A DNA stretch of 55,478 bases, taken from Dorea sp. D27 (lineage in GTDB: Bacteria; Bacillota; Clostridia; Lachnospirales; Lachnospiraceae). This document shows positions 42,076-50,256 of the stretch, one piece after another. Below the pieces are notes generated by a model, which was given only the letters and a program-made list of their open reading frames with translations, searched no databases and was not told where the DNA came from. How positions within the stretch are numbered: the stretch's first letter is position 1; each line of letters opens with the position of its first letter. The translations under genes were made by a program, and so were the position numbers. The stretch covers positions 80,646 through 136,123 of the forward strand of contig NZ_KQ236743.1 of the NCBI RefSeq assembly GCF_001185345.1, written 5' to 3'.

Positions 42076-42990
42076 ATGTATGATATTGTAATTGTCGGAG
42101 GCGGAACCGCCGGGATGACAGCTGCGATTTATGGACTGCGTGCGGGGAAAAAAGTATTGCTCATCGAAGGAACAACCTTCGGTGGGCAAATTACGTTATC
42201 TCCTCACGTAGAGAATTATCCTGGAATAGCAGAAGTGAGCGGCAGCGAATTTGCAACAGCAATGGCGGAACAAGTGTCTGCACTTGGAGCAGAGCTGGAA
42301 TATACGAAGGTAAAAGCGGTAAGAAAAGACGGCGGGAACAAGATTGTCGTGACTGAGGGGAGTGAGATACCGTGCAGGACAGTAATCCTGGCAACCGGGG
42401 TATCACACCGACACCTTGGGGTACCACGGGAAGAGGACCTGGTAGGGGCCGGCGTATCCTATTGTGCAGTTTGTGATGGTGCATTCTTCAGAGGAAGTGA
42501 TGTGGCTGTCGTGGGCGGCGGAAGCACGGCTCTACAGGATGCCGTATTTCTAAGCGAATACTGCAGCCATGTATACGTCATCCACCGGAGAGATGAATTC
42601 CGTGGGGAGAAACATCTCGTTGAGGCGCTGGGTGCCAGAGATAATGTAACATTTGTACTCGACAGCGTCGTATCAGAAATCAAAGGTGCGGATGTGGTTG
42701 AGAGCATCAGCGTCCTGAATAAGAAGACCGGTGGGATATCAGAACTTGAAGTGGAGGGAATCTTTATCGCAGTAGGACAGAAGCCGAACAATGACCCGTT
42801 TGAGGACATAGTAAAGCTGAATGAAGAGGGCTATATCCTGGCGTCGGAGGACTGTATGACTTCCTGCCCCGGCATATTCGCGGCCGGAGACTGCCGCACG
42901 AAAGAGGTACGCCAGCTTACGACAGCAGCGGCGGACGGCTCTGTCGCCGCACTTGCGGCCTGCAGATATATAGAAGAGATGAACGTATAG
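42076..42990 (+). CDS. trxB: Thioredoxin reductase
   Basis: A 304-residue flavoprotein. The FAD loop is IVGGGTAGMTAAIY, the redox pair Cys130/Cys133 in SYCAVCDGAF, the NAD(P)H loop VAVVGGGSTALQDA and the terminal FAAGDCRTKEVRQLTTAAADG. It reduces a thioredoxin- or glutaredoxin-like disulfide. It follows nrdD directly with a GAGGAGG site, so its best substrate candidate is the redoxin domain fused to NrdD. It ends at a long terminator. Confidence 0.94.
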   Translation: MYDIVIVGGGTAGMTAAIYGLRAGKKVLLIEGTTFGGQITLSPHVENYPGIAEVSGSEFATAMAEQVSALGAELEYTKVKAVRKDGGNKIVVTEGSEIPCRTVILATGVSHRHLGVPREEDLVGAGVSYCAVCDGAFFRGSDVAVVGGGSTALQDAVFLSEYCSHVYVIHRRDEFRGEKHLVEALGARDNVTFVLDSVVSEIKGADVVESISVLNKKTGGISELEVEGIFIAVGQKPNNDPFEDIVKLNEEGYILASEDCMTSCPGIFAAGDCRTKEVRQLTTAAADGSVAALAACRYIEEMNV

Positions 42991-42993
42991 AGC

Positions 42994-43050
42994 AGAATCA
43001 GGCCCGGAGATGTCACGTAAGGCGCCTCTCCGGGCCTGATTCTGCTTTTA
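42994..43050. terminator. Terminator after trxB
   Basis: GCAGAATCAGGCCCGGAGA pairs with TCTCCGGGCCTGATTCTGC, a 19-bp stem, followed by TTTTAT. Also serves the GntR gene on the other strand. Confidence 0.92.
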
Positions 43051-43053
43051 TAT

Positions 43054-43701
43054 TTATTGCTGGTTTTTTTTCAGTGCGCTGTTCTTCCCGATTCCAAAAT
43101 GGTCGGCTTTCAATATTTCAAAAGATTTTTCATAATCGCCTTTTCTCATATAACGTACCATCTTTTTCAAGTTTTCATTCGTTTTCGGAATATGCATCCC
43201 GTTTTTTATTGAATACTGGCCCATTCGTATGAGCTCCGACAGATTCATTTCATATATCTTATTGATGCGGTCATTTTCAAATATGCCTATAATCTCCATA
43301 TGCATGGCGGTGTCCGCCACTTCCCATTCATAGACATCACCCGCTGCGGCACACATGCGTACGACTTTCTCTTCGATCCGGTAAGAGAACTCTTCATAGC
43401 GTTCCGAAATAAAGATCATCTTAAAAGCAGCGCCTTCGAGCAGCTCTCTCAGCTGATAGATTTCATGGATGTCCTTATCTGATATTTCCTTTACGGTCAT
43501 GGACTTATAATAGTCGGTGACAATAAGACCCTCCGCCTGGAGCATTCTTATTGCAGTCCTGACAGGGCTCCGGCTCATGCCGAGCTCTTTCGTCAGCATT
43601 ACTTCGGTAAGGGACATTCCGGGAGGATAGCTAAGATTCAGTATATTTGATTTTATTTTCTCGTAGGCCTGGTCGGCCAGAGAGGTGGTCTTTTCAGCCA
43701 T
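43054..43701 (-). CDS. GntR-family (FadR/FCD) regulator
   Basis: A 215-residue regulator: N-terminal winged helix (SLADQAYEKIKSNILNLSYPPG, MSRSPVRTAIRMLQAEGLI) and an FCD-type helical ligand domain with YQLRELLEGAAF, DTAMHMEI and RYMRKGDYEKSFEIL. It is divergent from proC across 228 bases that contain three TGTATACA-type palindromes, so it probably controls proC, itself and perhaps the proline/hydroxyproline route. Confidence 0.9.
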   Translation of the reverse strand: MAEKTTSLADQAYEKIKSNILNLSYPPGMSLTEVMLTKELGMSRSPVRTAIRMLQAEGLIVTDYYKSMTVKEISDKDIHEIYQLRELLEGAAFKMIFISERYEEFSYRIEEKVVRMCAAAGDVYEWEVADTAMHMEIIGIFENDRINKIYEMNLSELIRMGQYSIKNGMHIPKTNENLKKMVRYMRKGDYEKSFEILKADHFGIGKNSALKKNQQ

Positions 43702-43766
43702 TGGATACCTCTTTTCTATTTGATATACCTGGGCAGTCGAGCCCGCAAAGTATACATTGATTTATA

Positions 43767-43892
43767 TTGTATACAAATTATAACGTGATTTCAAGGTAAA
43801 TACAATATTATTTTTAAACATATTGACTTTCGAGATATGTAGTGCTATATTGGATATAGAAAATTGTATACAAATTATTTTAATGTATACAA
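43767..43892. promoter_or_regulatory. GntR operators between the regulator and proC
   Basis: Perfect TTGTATACAA palindromes at 43767-43776 and 43864-43873, and ATGTATACAA at 43883-43892, lie in the divergent promoter region. TTGACT...TATAGA-like promoter elements lie between the sites. The arrangement suits GntR/FadR-type control of both genes. Confidence 0.7.
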
Positions 43893-43929
43893 AATATTTA
43901 CAATATGTCCAGAGAGGAAGGTATGGAAG

Positions 43930-44724
43930 ATGAAGTTAGGATTTATCGGTACAGGCAATATGGCATCTGCAATCATGGGGGGCATCATCAATAAACAGAT
44001 TATTCCGGCAGAGGAAATCATCGGAGCAGACTTGTTCGCCCCGGGAAGAGAGAAAGCCCACAAGCAGTTTGGCATTCATGTGACGGACAGCAACAAAGAA
44101 GTGGTAACTCAGGCAGAGGTGATTGTCCTCTCCGTAAAGCCACAGTTTTATGAGGACGTTATCAACGAGATTAAAGATGATATAAAAGACGATCAGATTG
44201 TTATCACGATTGCACCCGGCAAGACGCTCTCCTGGCTTGAAGAAAAGTTCGGAAAACCGGTTAAGATTGTACGCACCATGCCGAATACGCCGGCAATGGT
44301 GGGCGAGGGAATGACAGCTGCCTGCCCGAACGGCCATATGGATGAAGAAGGGATAACTTATGTGAAGATGCTCCTGGAAAGCTTCAGCCAGGTCGAAATC
44401 GTTCCGGAACGTCTGATGGATGCGGTCGTTTCAGTCAGTGGCAGTTCCCCGGCATACGTATTCGTACTTATTGAAGCGATGGCGGATGCGGCCGTGTCAG
44501 GAGGGATGCCAAGGCCACAGGCATATAAATTTGCTGCACAAGCCGTGCTCGGAAGCGCTAAGATGGTACTGGAGACGGGGAAACATCCGGGTGAGCTGAA
44601 AGATATGGTATGCTCACCGGCAGGAACCACGATTGAAGCAGTGCGCGTGCTGGAGGAAAGAGGATTCAGGAGTGCTGTAATCGAGGCTATGAAGGTATGT
44701 GAAGAGATTTCCAGGAGCTTATAA
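43930..44724 (+). CDS. proC: Pyrroline-5-carboxylate reductase
   Basis: A 264-residue NAD(P)H-dependent reductase that makes proline. MKLGFIGTGNMASAIMGG holds the dinucleotide loop, VRTMPNTPAMVGEGMTA is the conserved middle, and DAVVSVSGSSPAYVFVLIEA with DMVCSPAGTTIEAVRVLE forms the dimer/active-site region. I chose the ATG that starts the family sequence; the open frame upstream runs through the GntR operators. In the hydroxyproline route it reduces the product of HypD, encoded in this same window. Confidence 0.94.
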   Translation: MKLGFIGTGNMASAIMGGIINKQIIPAEEIIGADLFAPGREKAHKQFGIHVTDSNKEVVTQAEVIVLSVKPQFYEDVINEIKDDIKDDQIVITIAPGKTLSWLEEKFGKPVKIVRTMPNTPAMVGEGMTAACPNGHMDEEGITYVKMLLESFSQVEIVPERLMDAVVSVSGSSPAYVFVLIEAMADAAVSGGMPRPQAYKFAAQAVLGSAKMVLETGKHPGELKDMVCSPAGTTIEAVRVLEERGFRSAVIEAMKVCEEISRSL

Positions 44725-44777
44725 TACGGTATTGGAAATGTATACTTATTGAGCTGCTAATGTTCAGCATGGTATAC

Positions 44778-44812
44778 AGGAACGGCACAGCTTAAAGGCT
44801 ATGCCGTTTTTC
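44778..44812 (+). terminator. Terminator after proC
   Basis: AACGGCACAGC-TTAAA-GGCTATGCCGTT with one bulge, then TTTTTC. Confidence 0.75.
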
Positions 44813-44854
44813 ATTTTGGGCATTGACATATGGAACACAAACGAGTATCATATA

Positions 44855-44869
44855 AATGAATAATTCATT
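44855..44869. promoter_or_regulatory. TetR operator, copy 1
   Basis: AATGAATAATTCATT, a palindrome just before the TetR gene. The same 15 bases occur at 45598-45612 ahead of the lipoprotein gene. Confidence 0.75.
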
Positions 44870-44891
44870 CATATGAGAGGGGGGAGGAAGC

Positions 44892-45560
44892 GTGAATGAC
44901 CGGATTAAGTCTATAGCCGAAGCAGCGACATATCTGTTTTTACAACAAGGCTATTCTAAAACACAAATCAGTCATATTGCAAAGGCTGCCGGTGTTTCCG
45001 TCGGTACAATCTATCTTGACTTTACAGGAAAGAAAGAGATTATGCATTTTGTTTTGAAGTGTACGATTGCTCCGGATTTTATCAATAGAAAATTTGACAG
45101 GCCTATCACGGACGACATATTTGCGGGTTTAGAAAGCGATATTGTGGAAATGTTTGAAACGACCGGGAATGACTTTGCCAAGCACCTATCCGATAATGCG
45201 GAGGACTATAATCTTGAGGCGCTTGTATCAGATGCATTTGATATGCTGTCAAAATACGCGGCGGGCTGCCTGTTCATCGAGAAGAATCAATTTGACTTCA
45301 GGTTTCTGGCGGAGCATTATAGACGGTATCGACAGAGATTTCTTAAAACGATGACACAATATATGGCGGCATTCATTGAACACGGAACAGTACGTCCCCT
45401 CGAACATCTTGAATTGACCACGACCTTGATTATTGAGATTTTATCATGGTGGGCGATGGATATACGTTATACATCTTTTGAAACACAGGACATTCCGGTC
45501 AGCATTTCAAAGAAGCTATGTATGGATAATATAATTACTGCATACCAATGCAAAAATTAG
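44892..45560 (+). CDS. TetR-family regulator
   Basis: A 222-residue TetR protein: IKSIAEAATYLFLQQGYSKTQISHIAKAAGVSVGTIYLDFTGKKEI is the HTH. The ligand domain is not recognised. GTG start after GGGGAGGAAGC. Identical palindromes before this gene and before the downstream lipoprotein gene suggest it represses both. Confidence 0.88.
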   Translation: MNDRIKSIAEAATYLFLQQGYSKTQISHIAKAAGVSVGTIYLDFTGKKEIMHFVLKCTIAPDFINRKFDRPITDDIFAGLESDIVEMFETTGNDFAKHLSDNAEDYNLEALVSDAFDMLSKYAAGCLFIEKNQFDFRFLAEHYRRYRQRFLKTMTQYMAAFIEHGTVRPLEHLELTTTLIIEILSWWAMDIRYTSFETQDIPVSISKKLCMDNIITAYQCKN

Positions 45561-45597
45561 CGGGCATAAAAGCCCTCTAATTTTAATATGTATTATG

Positions 45598-45612
45598 AAT
45601 GAATAATTCATT
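45598..45612. promoter_or_regulatory. TetR operator, copy 2
   Basis: AATGAATAATTCATT, matching the site upstream of the TetR gene, 25 bases before the lipoprotein start codon. Confidence 0.75.
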
Positions 45613-45637
45613 TAGTAAAATAAAGTGAGGTAATTCC

Positions 45638-46552
45638 ATGAAAATCAAAAATCAATTTATCTGCAGTTTTATGACTGCTCTTATGTTATGCTCCGTTACA
45701 GGCTGTTCCACTTCACACAGTTCAGAAATATCAAACGAGCTTCATTTTCCTTTAGCGGGAATATCAGATGTCACCCTCTCTTATGATGAAGAGCCTATAA
45801 CCTTTTATAAAGCAGACGGAGACGAATTGATCGTCAAAGAATATATGACAGAGAATCAGACTAGATACCACGCTGACGTAGATCAGGATGGGGAGAGTAT
45901 TCATATCAGCGAAGGCGGCAAGCCGCTTTTTAAAAGCGGCTTCACACGTTATATCGAGATTTTTCTTCCTGCTTCTTATGCGGGAGCTCTCACGATTACT
46001 ACGACCGACGGAACCATCGATTTGACAGACATAGGTCTGCACATATCCAGGCTCCGTATTGACAGTACAGATGGAACCATAAAACTAGCCGAAGCCGCAG
46101 CCTCTGATATTTACTTGTCTACCACAAGCGGAACATTAAAATTAGGCAGCATTGCCGCTGATACTATCAGAATAGAAACTACAAGCGGCGACGTTACCTG
46201 CGACAAGATGGCAGGAAGGGTGTCTTATACTTCAACGAGTGGTAATGCCCATATAAAATCAGCAATTGGATCTGGCAGCTATAAGGCGGATAATTCTGGC
46301 ACATTAAGCGTTATTTATACCAAGGTCACAGGAGATTTATCTTTCTATAATAAGAACGACGATATCAGTCTTGTGCTTCCTGAAGACCTGGAATTTGAGT
46401 TTGAAGCTAACACAAAAAATGGCATGGTAGATACTACATTTAAAGAAAGTATTACTACTGACGGGCGGACGACACACGGCACTGTCGGCGGAAATCCTTC
46501 TGTCAATATTGAGGCAGAAACAAAGAACGGAAATATAGAGGTATCACAATGA
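45638..46552 (+). CDS. DUF4097-type beta-solenoid lipoprotein
   Basis: A 304-residue protein with a lipoprotein signal (LCSVTGCS, lipid on Cys ~23). Residues ~110-300 are a repeating beta structure with TTTDGTIDLTDIG, DSTDGTIKL, TTSGTLKL, TTSGDVTCD, TSTSGNAHI and TKNGNIEV, which is the DUF4097 pattern of a small beta-helix. Outer surface location is expected. Its control by the upstream TetR is suggested by the shared operator. A short frame begins 4 bases before its stop. Confidence 0.82.
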   Translation: MKIKNQFICSFMTALMLCSVTGCSTSHSSEISNELHFPLAGISDVTLSYDEEPITFYKADGDELIVKEYMTENQTRYHADVDQDGESIHISEGGKPLFKSGFTRYIEIFLPASYAGALTITTTDGTIDLTDIGLHISRLRIDSTDGTIKLAEAAASDIYLSTTSGTLKLGSIAADTIRIETTSGDVTCDKMAGRVSYTSTSGNAHIKSAIGSGSYKADNSGTLSVIYTKVTGDLSFYNKNDDISLVLPEDLEFEFEANTKNGMVDTTFKESITTDGRTTHGTVGGNPSVNIEAETKNGNIEVSQ

Positions 46553-46674
46553 AACGTTCCCTTTTTTCATTGCTTACCTTCTGTATGGCTGATTTGATTT
46601 TAGTTACCAGGGCTGAAACATTTGATTGTTTTGCGACAAAGTATCCGTTTATTATAGGGATAAGAGTTAATTAA
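46549..46674 (+). pseudogene. Short frame coupled to the lipoprotein gene, probable remnant
   Basis: A 41-codon frame starts inside the last codons of the lipoprotein gene (ATGA overlap), beginning MKRSLFSLLTFCMADLILVT. The N terminus could be a signal peptide or a first membrane helix, but the rest is short and unlike known proteins. It is perhaps a truncated membrane partner. Translation is uncertain. Confidence 0.4.
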
Positions 46675-47114
46675 CAGAAAATATATTATTTTTTATAAAA
46701 AGATATTGACAAATATATTCATGTGGTGTATTATAATATCATAAATAATAAACAAGATAAGAAAACAGATAAAACATTTGTTGGAAGTGAGTTTATTATT
46801 AAATTTGAAAGATGCATTCATGCGGAGATAATTTTTTAATACTATTGATTGGTAATGTAATTCGGAAGAAGAAAAGTATTGATTGGATGTAAGAAGTTCA
46901 GTAAGTATAGCATATCGAGCAAAATAAATTATTAAAAAATATTATCGAAGAGTGAAGCAGATTTCAAAGAAATAGTTTAAGAAAGGAAGGTACGGACCAC
47001 CAAAAAATTAAACTATGTATCTGATTCAGAGTAATCAGAAAAATTTTACCAACAGAAAGGGTAAAAGAATGATTGAAGAATCAAAGTAAGGATGGGTGTC
47101 GTTATATAATATAA
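46675..47114 (+). other. AT-rich intergenic region with promoter but no clear gene
   Basis: TTGACA at 46706-46711 with TATTAT at 46729-46734 (17 bp) forms a strong promoter. Roughly 350 bases later GATGGG...CCCATC at about 47092-47126 forms a terminator-like stem. Only tiny frames lie between, such as MHSCGDNFLILLIGNVIRKK (26 codons) and one of 24 codons at 47015-47089. A small regulatory RNA or leader peptide is possible. Confidence 0.4.
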
Positions 47115-47225
47115 TTGATGCCCATCTTTACTGTCCTTTTATGTCCTGTTATAATAGGTTACGTAATTATACAGACTATTGAACTCATATTATACAATGG
47201 GGTGTGGACAGACGGAGACGATGAT

Positions 47226-48221
47226 ATGCCGAAAGCTTATAACCAGAAAATCAAACTGCTGTATCTTATGGATCTGCTGGACAGGCAGACGGATATGGAA
47301 CACACGATAACGATGAAAGAAATCTTGTCCGCACTGGAGGCCAATGGAATCCAGGCGGCCAGAAAAAGCATATACAGCGACATTGAGACGCTCAGGCAGT
47401 ATGGAATGGACATTGAATACAGGAAAGAACAGCCGGAAGGATACTATCTTGCAAGCCATAATTTTGAGCTGGCAGAGCTTAAGCTGCTTGTCGACGCGGT
47501 GCAGTCCTCCCGTTTTATAACGGAGAAGAAGTCCAGAAGCCTGATTAAGAAAATCGAGGGGCTGGCAAGCAGATATGAGGCTTCCTGCCTGCAGCGGCAG
47601 GTGTTTGTATCCGACCGAATCAAGACGATGAATGAGAGCATTTATTATAATGTTGATAAGATTCATGCCGCCATATCAGAAAATTCTAAAATCAAGTTCC
47701 AGTATACACAGTGGACGATAGACAAGACGACGGCGCTGCGCAATGAAGGAAAGTACTATTATATCAGTCCGTGGGCGCTCAATTGGACAGAGGAGAACTA
47801 TTATCTGATAGGCTTTGATGCAGGAAAATGCGCGCTGAGGCATTTCAGGGTAGACAAGATGCTGAAAATAGAAGTTATGAAGGACAAGAGGGAGGGTGAA
47901 GAGACGTTCCGGGACTTTGATCCTGCGAGATATTCCAGAAAGACATTTGGGATGTTCGCGGGAAAGGAAGAGACGGTGACTATCCGCTTCCCAAACCGCC
48001 TTATCGGAGTTGTGCTTGACCGGTTTGGAAAGTCTGTTCCGGTTAAGAGAGATGGAGAGGACTTTTTTACAGCCAGGGTTCAGGTGGCTGTGAGCGAACA
48101 GTTTTTTGGGTGGTTAACAGGATTAGGAAAAGATGTTATAATAATTTCACCTGAGGAGGTTGCGGGGGAGCACAGGAGACTTCTTTCGGGGATTATAGAT
48201 GCTTACACCTGTGGCACATAA
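47226..48221 (+). CDS. WYL-domain transcriptional regulator
   Basis: A 331-residue regulator. An N-terminal winged helix (MPKAYNQKIKLLYLMDLL...ARKSIYSDIETLRQYGMDIEY) precedes a WYL domain with YYISPWALNWTEENYYLIGF (the W-x-L/Y core) and ALRHFRVDKM. Such proteins bind nucleic acid or nucleotides and control stress or defence genes. The chosen ATG follows GGAG; the longer frame crosses the terminator upstream. It is followed by a membrane protein 49 bases on. Confidence 0.88.
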   Translation: MPKAYNQKIKLLYLMDLLDRQTDMEHTITMKEILSALEANGIQAARKSIYSDIETLRQYGMDIEYRKEQPEGYYLASHNFELAELKLLVDAVQSSRFITEKKSRSLIKKIEGLASRYEASCLQRQVFVSDRIKTMNESIYYNVDKIHAAISENSKIKFQYTQWTIDKTTALRNEGKYYYISPWALNWTEENYYLIGFDAGKCALRHFRVDKMLKIEVMKDKREGEETFRDFDPARYSRKTFGMFAGKEETVTIRFPNRLIGVVLDRFGKSVPVKRDGEDFFTARVQVAVSEQFFGWLTGLGKDVIIISPEEVAGEHRRLLSGIIDAYTCGT

Positions 48222-48270
48222 CATGTTCTGCCGGTGTAGATAATTAATAAGGAACAAAGGAGAAGAAGAT

Positions 48271-48996
48271 ATGGATATGGTAAACTTAAATGACATGATT
48301 GGCAATGCGTTAGACGGGACATCAAAGCTCACGGCCTCAGGTGTCGCACAGGGAACGACGGCGCTTATCGTAGCTGCCGTGATAGGCGCATTGATATGCC
48401 TGTTCGGACTGAAGCTTGTGAAACTGCTGACAGCGGTAGCAGGAGCTGTCGTCGGGGCAGGAATAGGAGTATCCGCAGCGATTGGACTTGGGCTGACGAA
48501 GATCACCTTTCTGGCTGTGGTGATTGCAGGTGCCGTCATACTAGGAGCGCTGGCATTTTTCTTGTATAAATTTGGTGTGTTTCTTATGGTGCTGGCCTAT
48601 GTGTTCGGCGTATGTGCAATGCTGCTGGATCCGGACTCTCTTATCCCGCTCATCATCAGCATCGTGACAGCGGTTGTATTTGCGGTGCTTGCAGTAATTT
48701 ATATTGAGCCGATTGTCATCATCGTCACGGGCCTGTCAGGCGGCATCTCAGCAGGGATGGCGGTAGCCGGACTTATAGGGGTTACGGCAAATGCATGGAT
48801 TGGGCTGGCAATCGGAGCCGTGACTGCGGTCATCGGTATCAGTGTCCAGTTTATGATGCATTCCAGAAAGATAGGGAAGACGGAGAAGGTGCATGCAAGA
48901 AAGTTCAAAGAACAAGTATCCAGAGAGTCAGAAGTAGAGAAGGCGAGAATGATACTTGACGATGACGCAGAAGAAAATGAGGATGAAGAAATTTAA
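48271..48996 (+). CDS. DUF4203/TMEM198-like multi-helix membrane protein
   Basis: A 241-residue protein with about seven helices rich in Gly/Ala/Val/Ile (for example ALIVAAVIGALICLFGLKLV) and an acidic-basic cytoplasmic tail (KIGKTEKVHARKF...DDDAEENEDEEI). The pattern resembles DUF4203 proteins. Function unknown. It starts shortly after the WYL gene with AAAGGAGAAG, so they may be co-transcribed. Confidence 0.7.
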   Translation: MDMVNLNDMIGNALDGTSKLTASGVAQGTTALIVAAVIGALICLFGLKLVKLLTAVAGAVVGAGIGVSAAIGLGLTKITFLAVVIAGAVILGALAFFLYKFGVFLMVLAYVFGVCAMLLDPDSLIPLIISIVTAVVFAVLAVIYIEPIVIIVTGLSGGISAGMAVAGLIGVTANAWIGLAIGAVTAVIGISVQFMMHSRKIGKTEKVHARKFKEQVSRESEVEKARMILDDDAEENEDEEI

Positions 48997-49011
48997 GTCC
49001 TGTTTATGATA

Positions 49012-49054
49012 CACCTCCCCTGCTATAGTATGAGCTATAGCAGGGGAGGTGCTT
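49012..49054 (+). promoter_or_regulatory. 17-bp hairpin that buries the ribosome site of the next gene
   Basis: CACCTCCCCTGCTATAG (49012-49028) pairs perfectly with CTATAGCAGGGGAGGTG (49035-49051) around a 6-nt loop. The 3' arm contains GGGGAGGTG, the only ribosome site of the small gene at 49056, so translation should be shut unless the helix opens. It can also act as a terminator for the gene before. Confidence 0.7.
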
Positions 49055-49055
49055 T

Positions 49056-49244
49056 ATGATGTACAAAATTATTAAAATCATACTGCTTATCGCCGGGTTC
49101 ACGATGCAGGCTGCGGCAGTAGTCATGTTTGGCTTTACAGAAATCAATATTTCAGGATATTTGTACATGGCTGTCTGGGTAATATGCGGCGTCCTCATCA
49201 AGTATTCGCTGCAGTCGCTGTCCTCAGACAGTAAGGCAAATTAA
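49056..49244 (+). CDS. Small two-helix membrane protein
   Basis: A 62-residue protein with two membrane helices (~4-26 and ~33-53) and a short polar tail. Unknown function. Its ribosome binding site is locked in the preceding 17-bp hairpin, which suggests low or conditional translation. Confidence 0.65.
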   Translation: MMYKIIKIILLIAGFTMQAAAVVMFGFTEINISGYLYMAVWVICGVLIKYSLQSLSSDSKAN

Positions 49245-49326
49245 CCCATATGGACGGTGTTTAGTTGTAATTTACGGCGGATGTGATATAATATAAACAT
49301 AAAAAACGAATAAAGGGGGCTTACTG

Positions 49327-50151
49327 ATGAAGATAGATATGCACTGTCATGTAAGAGAAGGTTCGGTGGACAGCAGAGTAAGCTTGGATGAATATATCAC
49401 AAAGTTAAAGGAAGAAGGCTTTGATGGAATGCTCGTCACTGACCATGACACCTATAAAGGCTACCGCCACTGGAAATACAACATGAAGGGCAAGGTGCAT
49501 GAGGATTTTGTCGTGCTCAAGGGGATAGAGTACGATACATGTGATGCAGGGCACATCATCTGCATTATGCCGGAAGGTGTAAAGATGAGGCTGCTGGAGC
49601 TGCGTGGACTGCCTGTGGCCGTATTGATAGATTTTGTGCACCGGCACGGAGGAATACTCGGACCGGCACATCCTTGCGGGGAGAAGTATCTTAGTTTTAC
49701 GAACACGAAGAAGTTCTATAAATCGCCGGAAATTATCAAACGATTCGATTTTATAGAAGCCTTTAATTCATGCGAGCCGGAAGAGTCTAATGAGGGAGCC
49801 GCAAAGCTTGCGCGAAAGTACAGGAAGCCCGGAATCGGGGGAAGTGATTCCCACAAGCTGGACTGTGTGGGCAGAGGATATACTGTGCTGCCTGAGCATG
49901 TGACCTGCGAGACGGAGCTCATATCCCTAATCCGCCAGAAAGTGCCTGTGGAAGCAGGAGGAACCCTGTATAACAAGACGACTAAGGATAAGATAGGGAA
50001 GGTGAACAAGCTGCTTGTATATTCTTTCTGGTTCTATAACAAGGGAGGAGAGCTGCTCAAACGCCACAGAAGAAGGCGGAAGGGCCAGGTGGAGAACCCG
50101 GTAGATCCGATTGATCCAATAGAAATTCCATATCTGGAACGGATGAAATAA
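49327..50151 (+). CDS. PHP-domain metal-dependent phosphoesterase
   Basis: A 274-residue PHP protein. Metal ligands are visible: MKIDMHCHVREGS, VTDHDTYKGY, LKGIEYDT, GPAHPCGE and the terminal GGSDSHKLDCVGRGYT. The family hydrolyses phosphate esters such as histidinol phosphate or nucleotides. The C terminus ends in a basic tail (HRRRRKGQ) and Pro-rich repeats (NPVDPIDPIEIPYLE). Substrate unknown. Confidence 0.85.
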   Translation: MKIDMHCHVREGSVDSRVSLDEYITKLKEEGFDGMLVTDHDTYKGYRHWKYNMKGKVHEDFVVLKGIEYDTCDAGHIICIMPEGVKMRLLELRGLPVAVLIDFVHRHGGILGPAHPCGEKYLSFTNTKKFYKSPEIIKRFDFIEAFNSCEPEESNEGAAKLARKYRKPGIGGSDSHKLDCVGRGYTVLPEHVTCETELISLIRQKVPVEAGGTLYNKTTKDKIGKVNKLLVYSFWFYNKGGELLKRHRRRRKGQVENPVDPIDPIEIPYLERMK

Positions 50152-50256
50152 TAAGACAAGTCCTTTACAGCACATGTAGAGGACTTCTCTTATGTCTGAC
50201 AAGTGTCGTGAAATTAAAAGAAATCTATTATGAGATTCGTGCATAGGAGGCATAAT

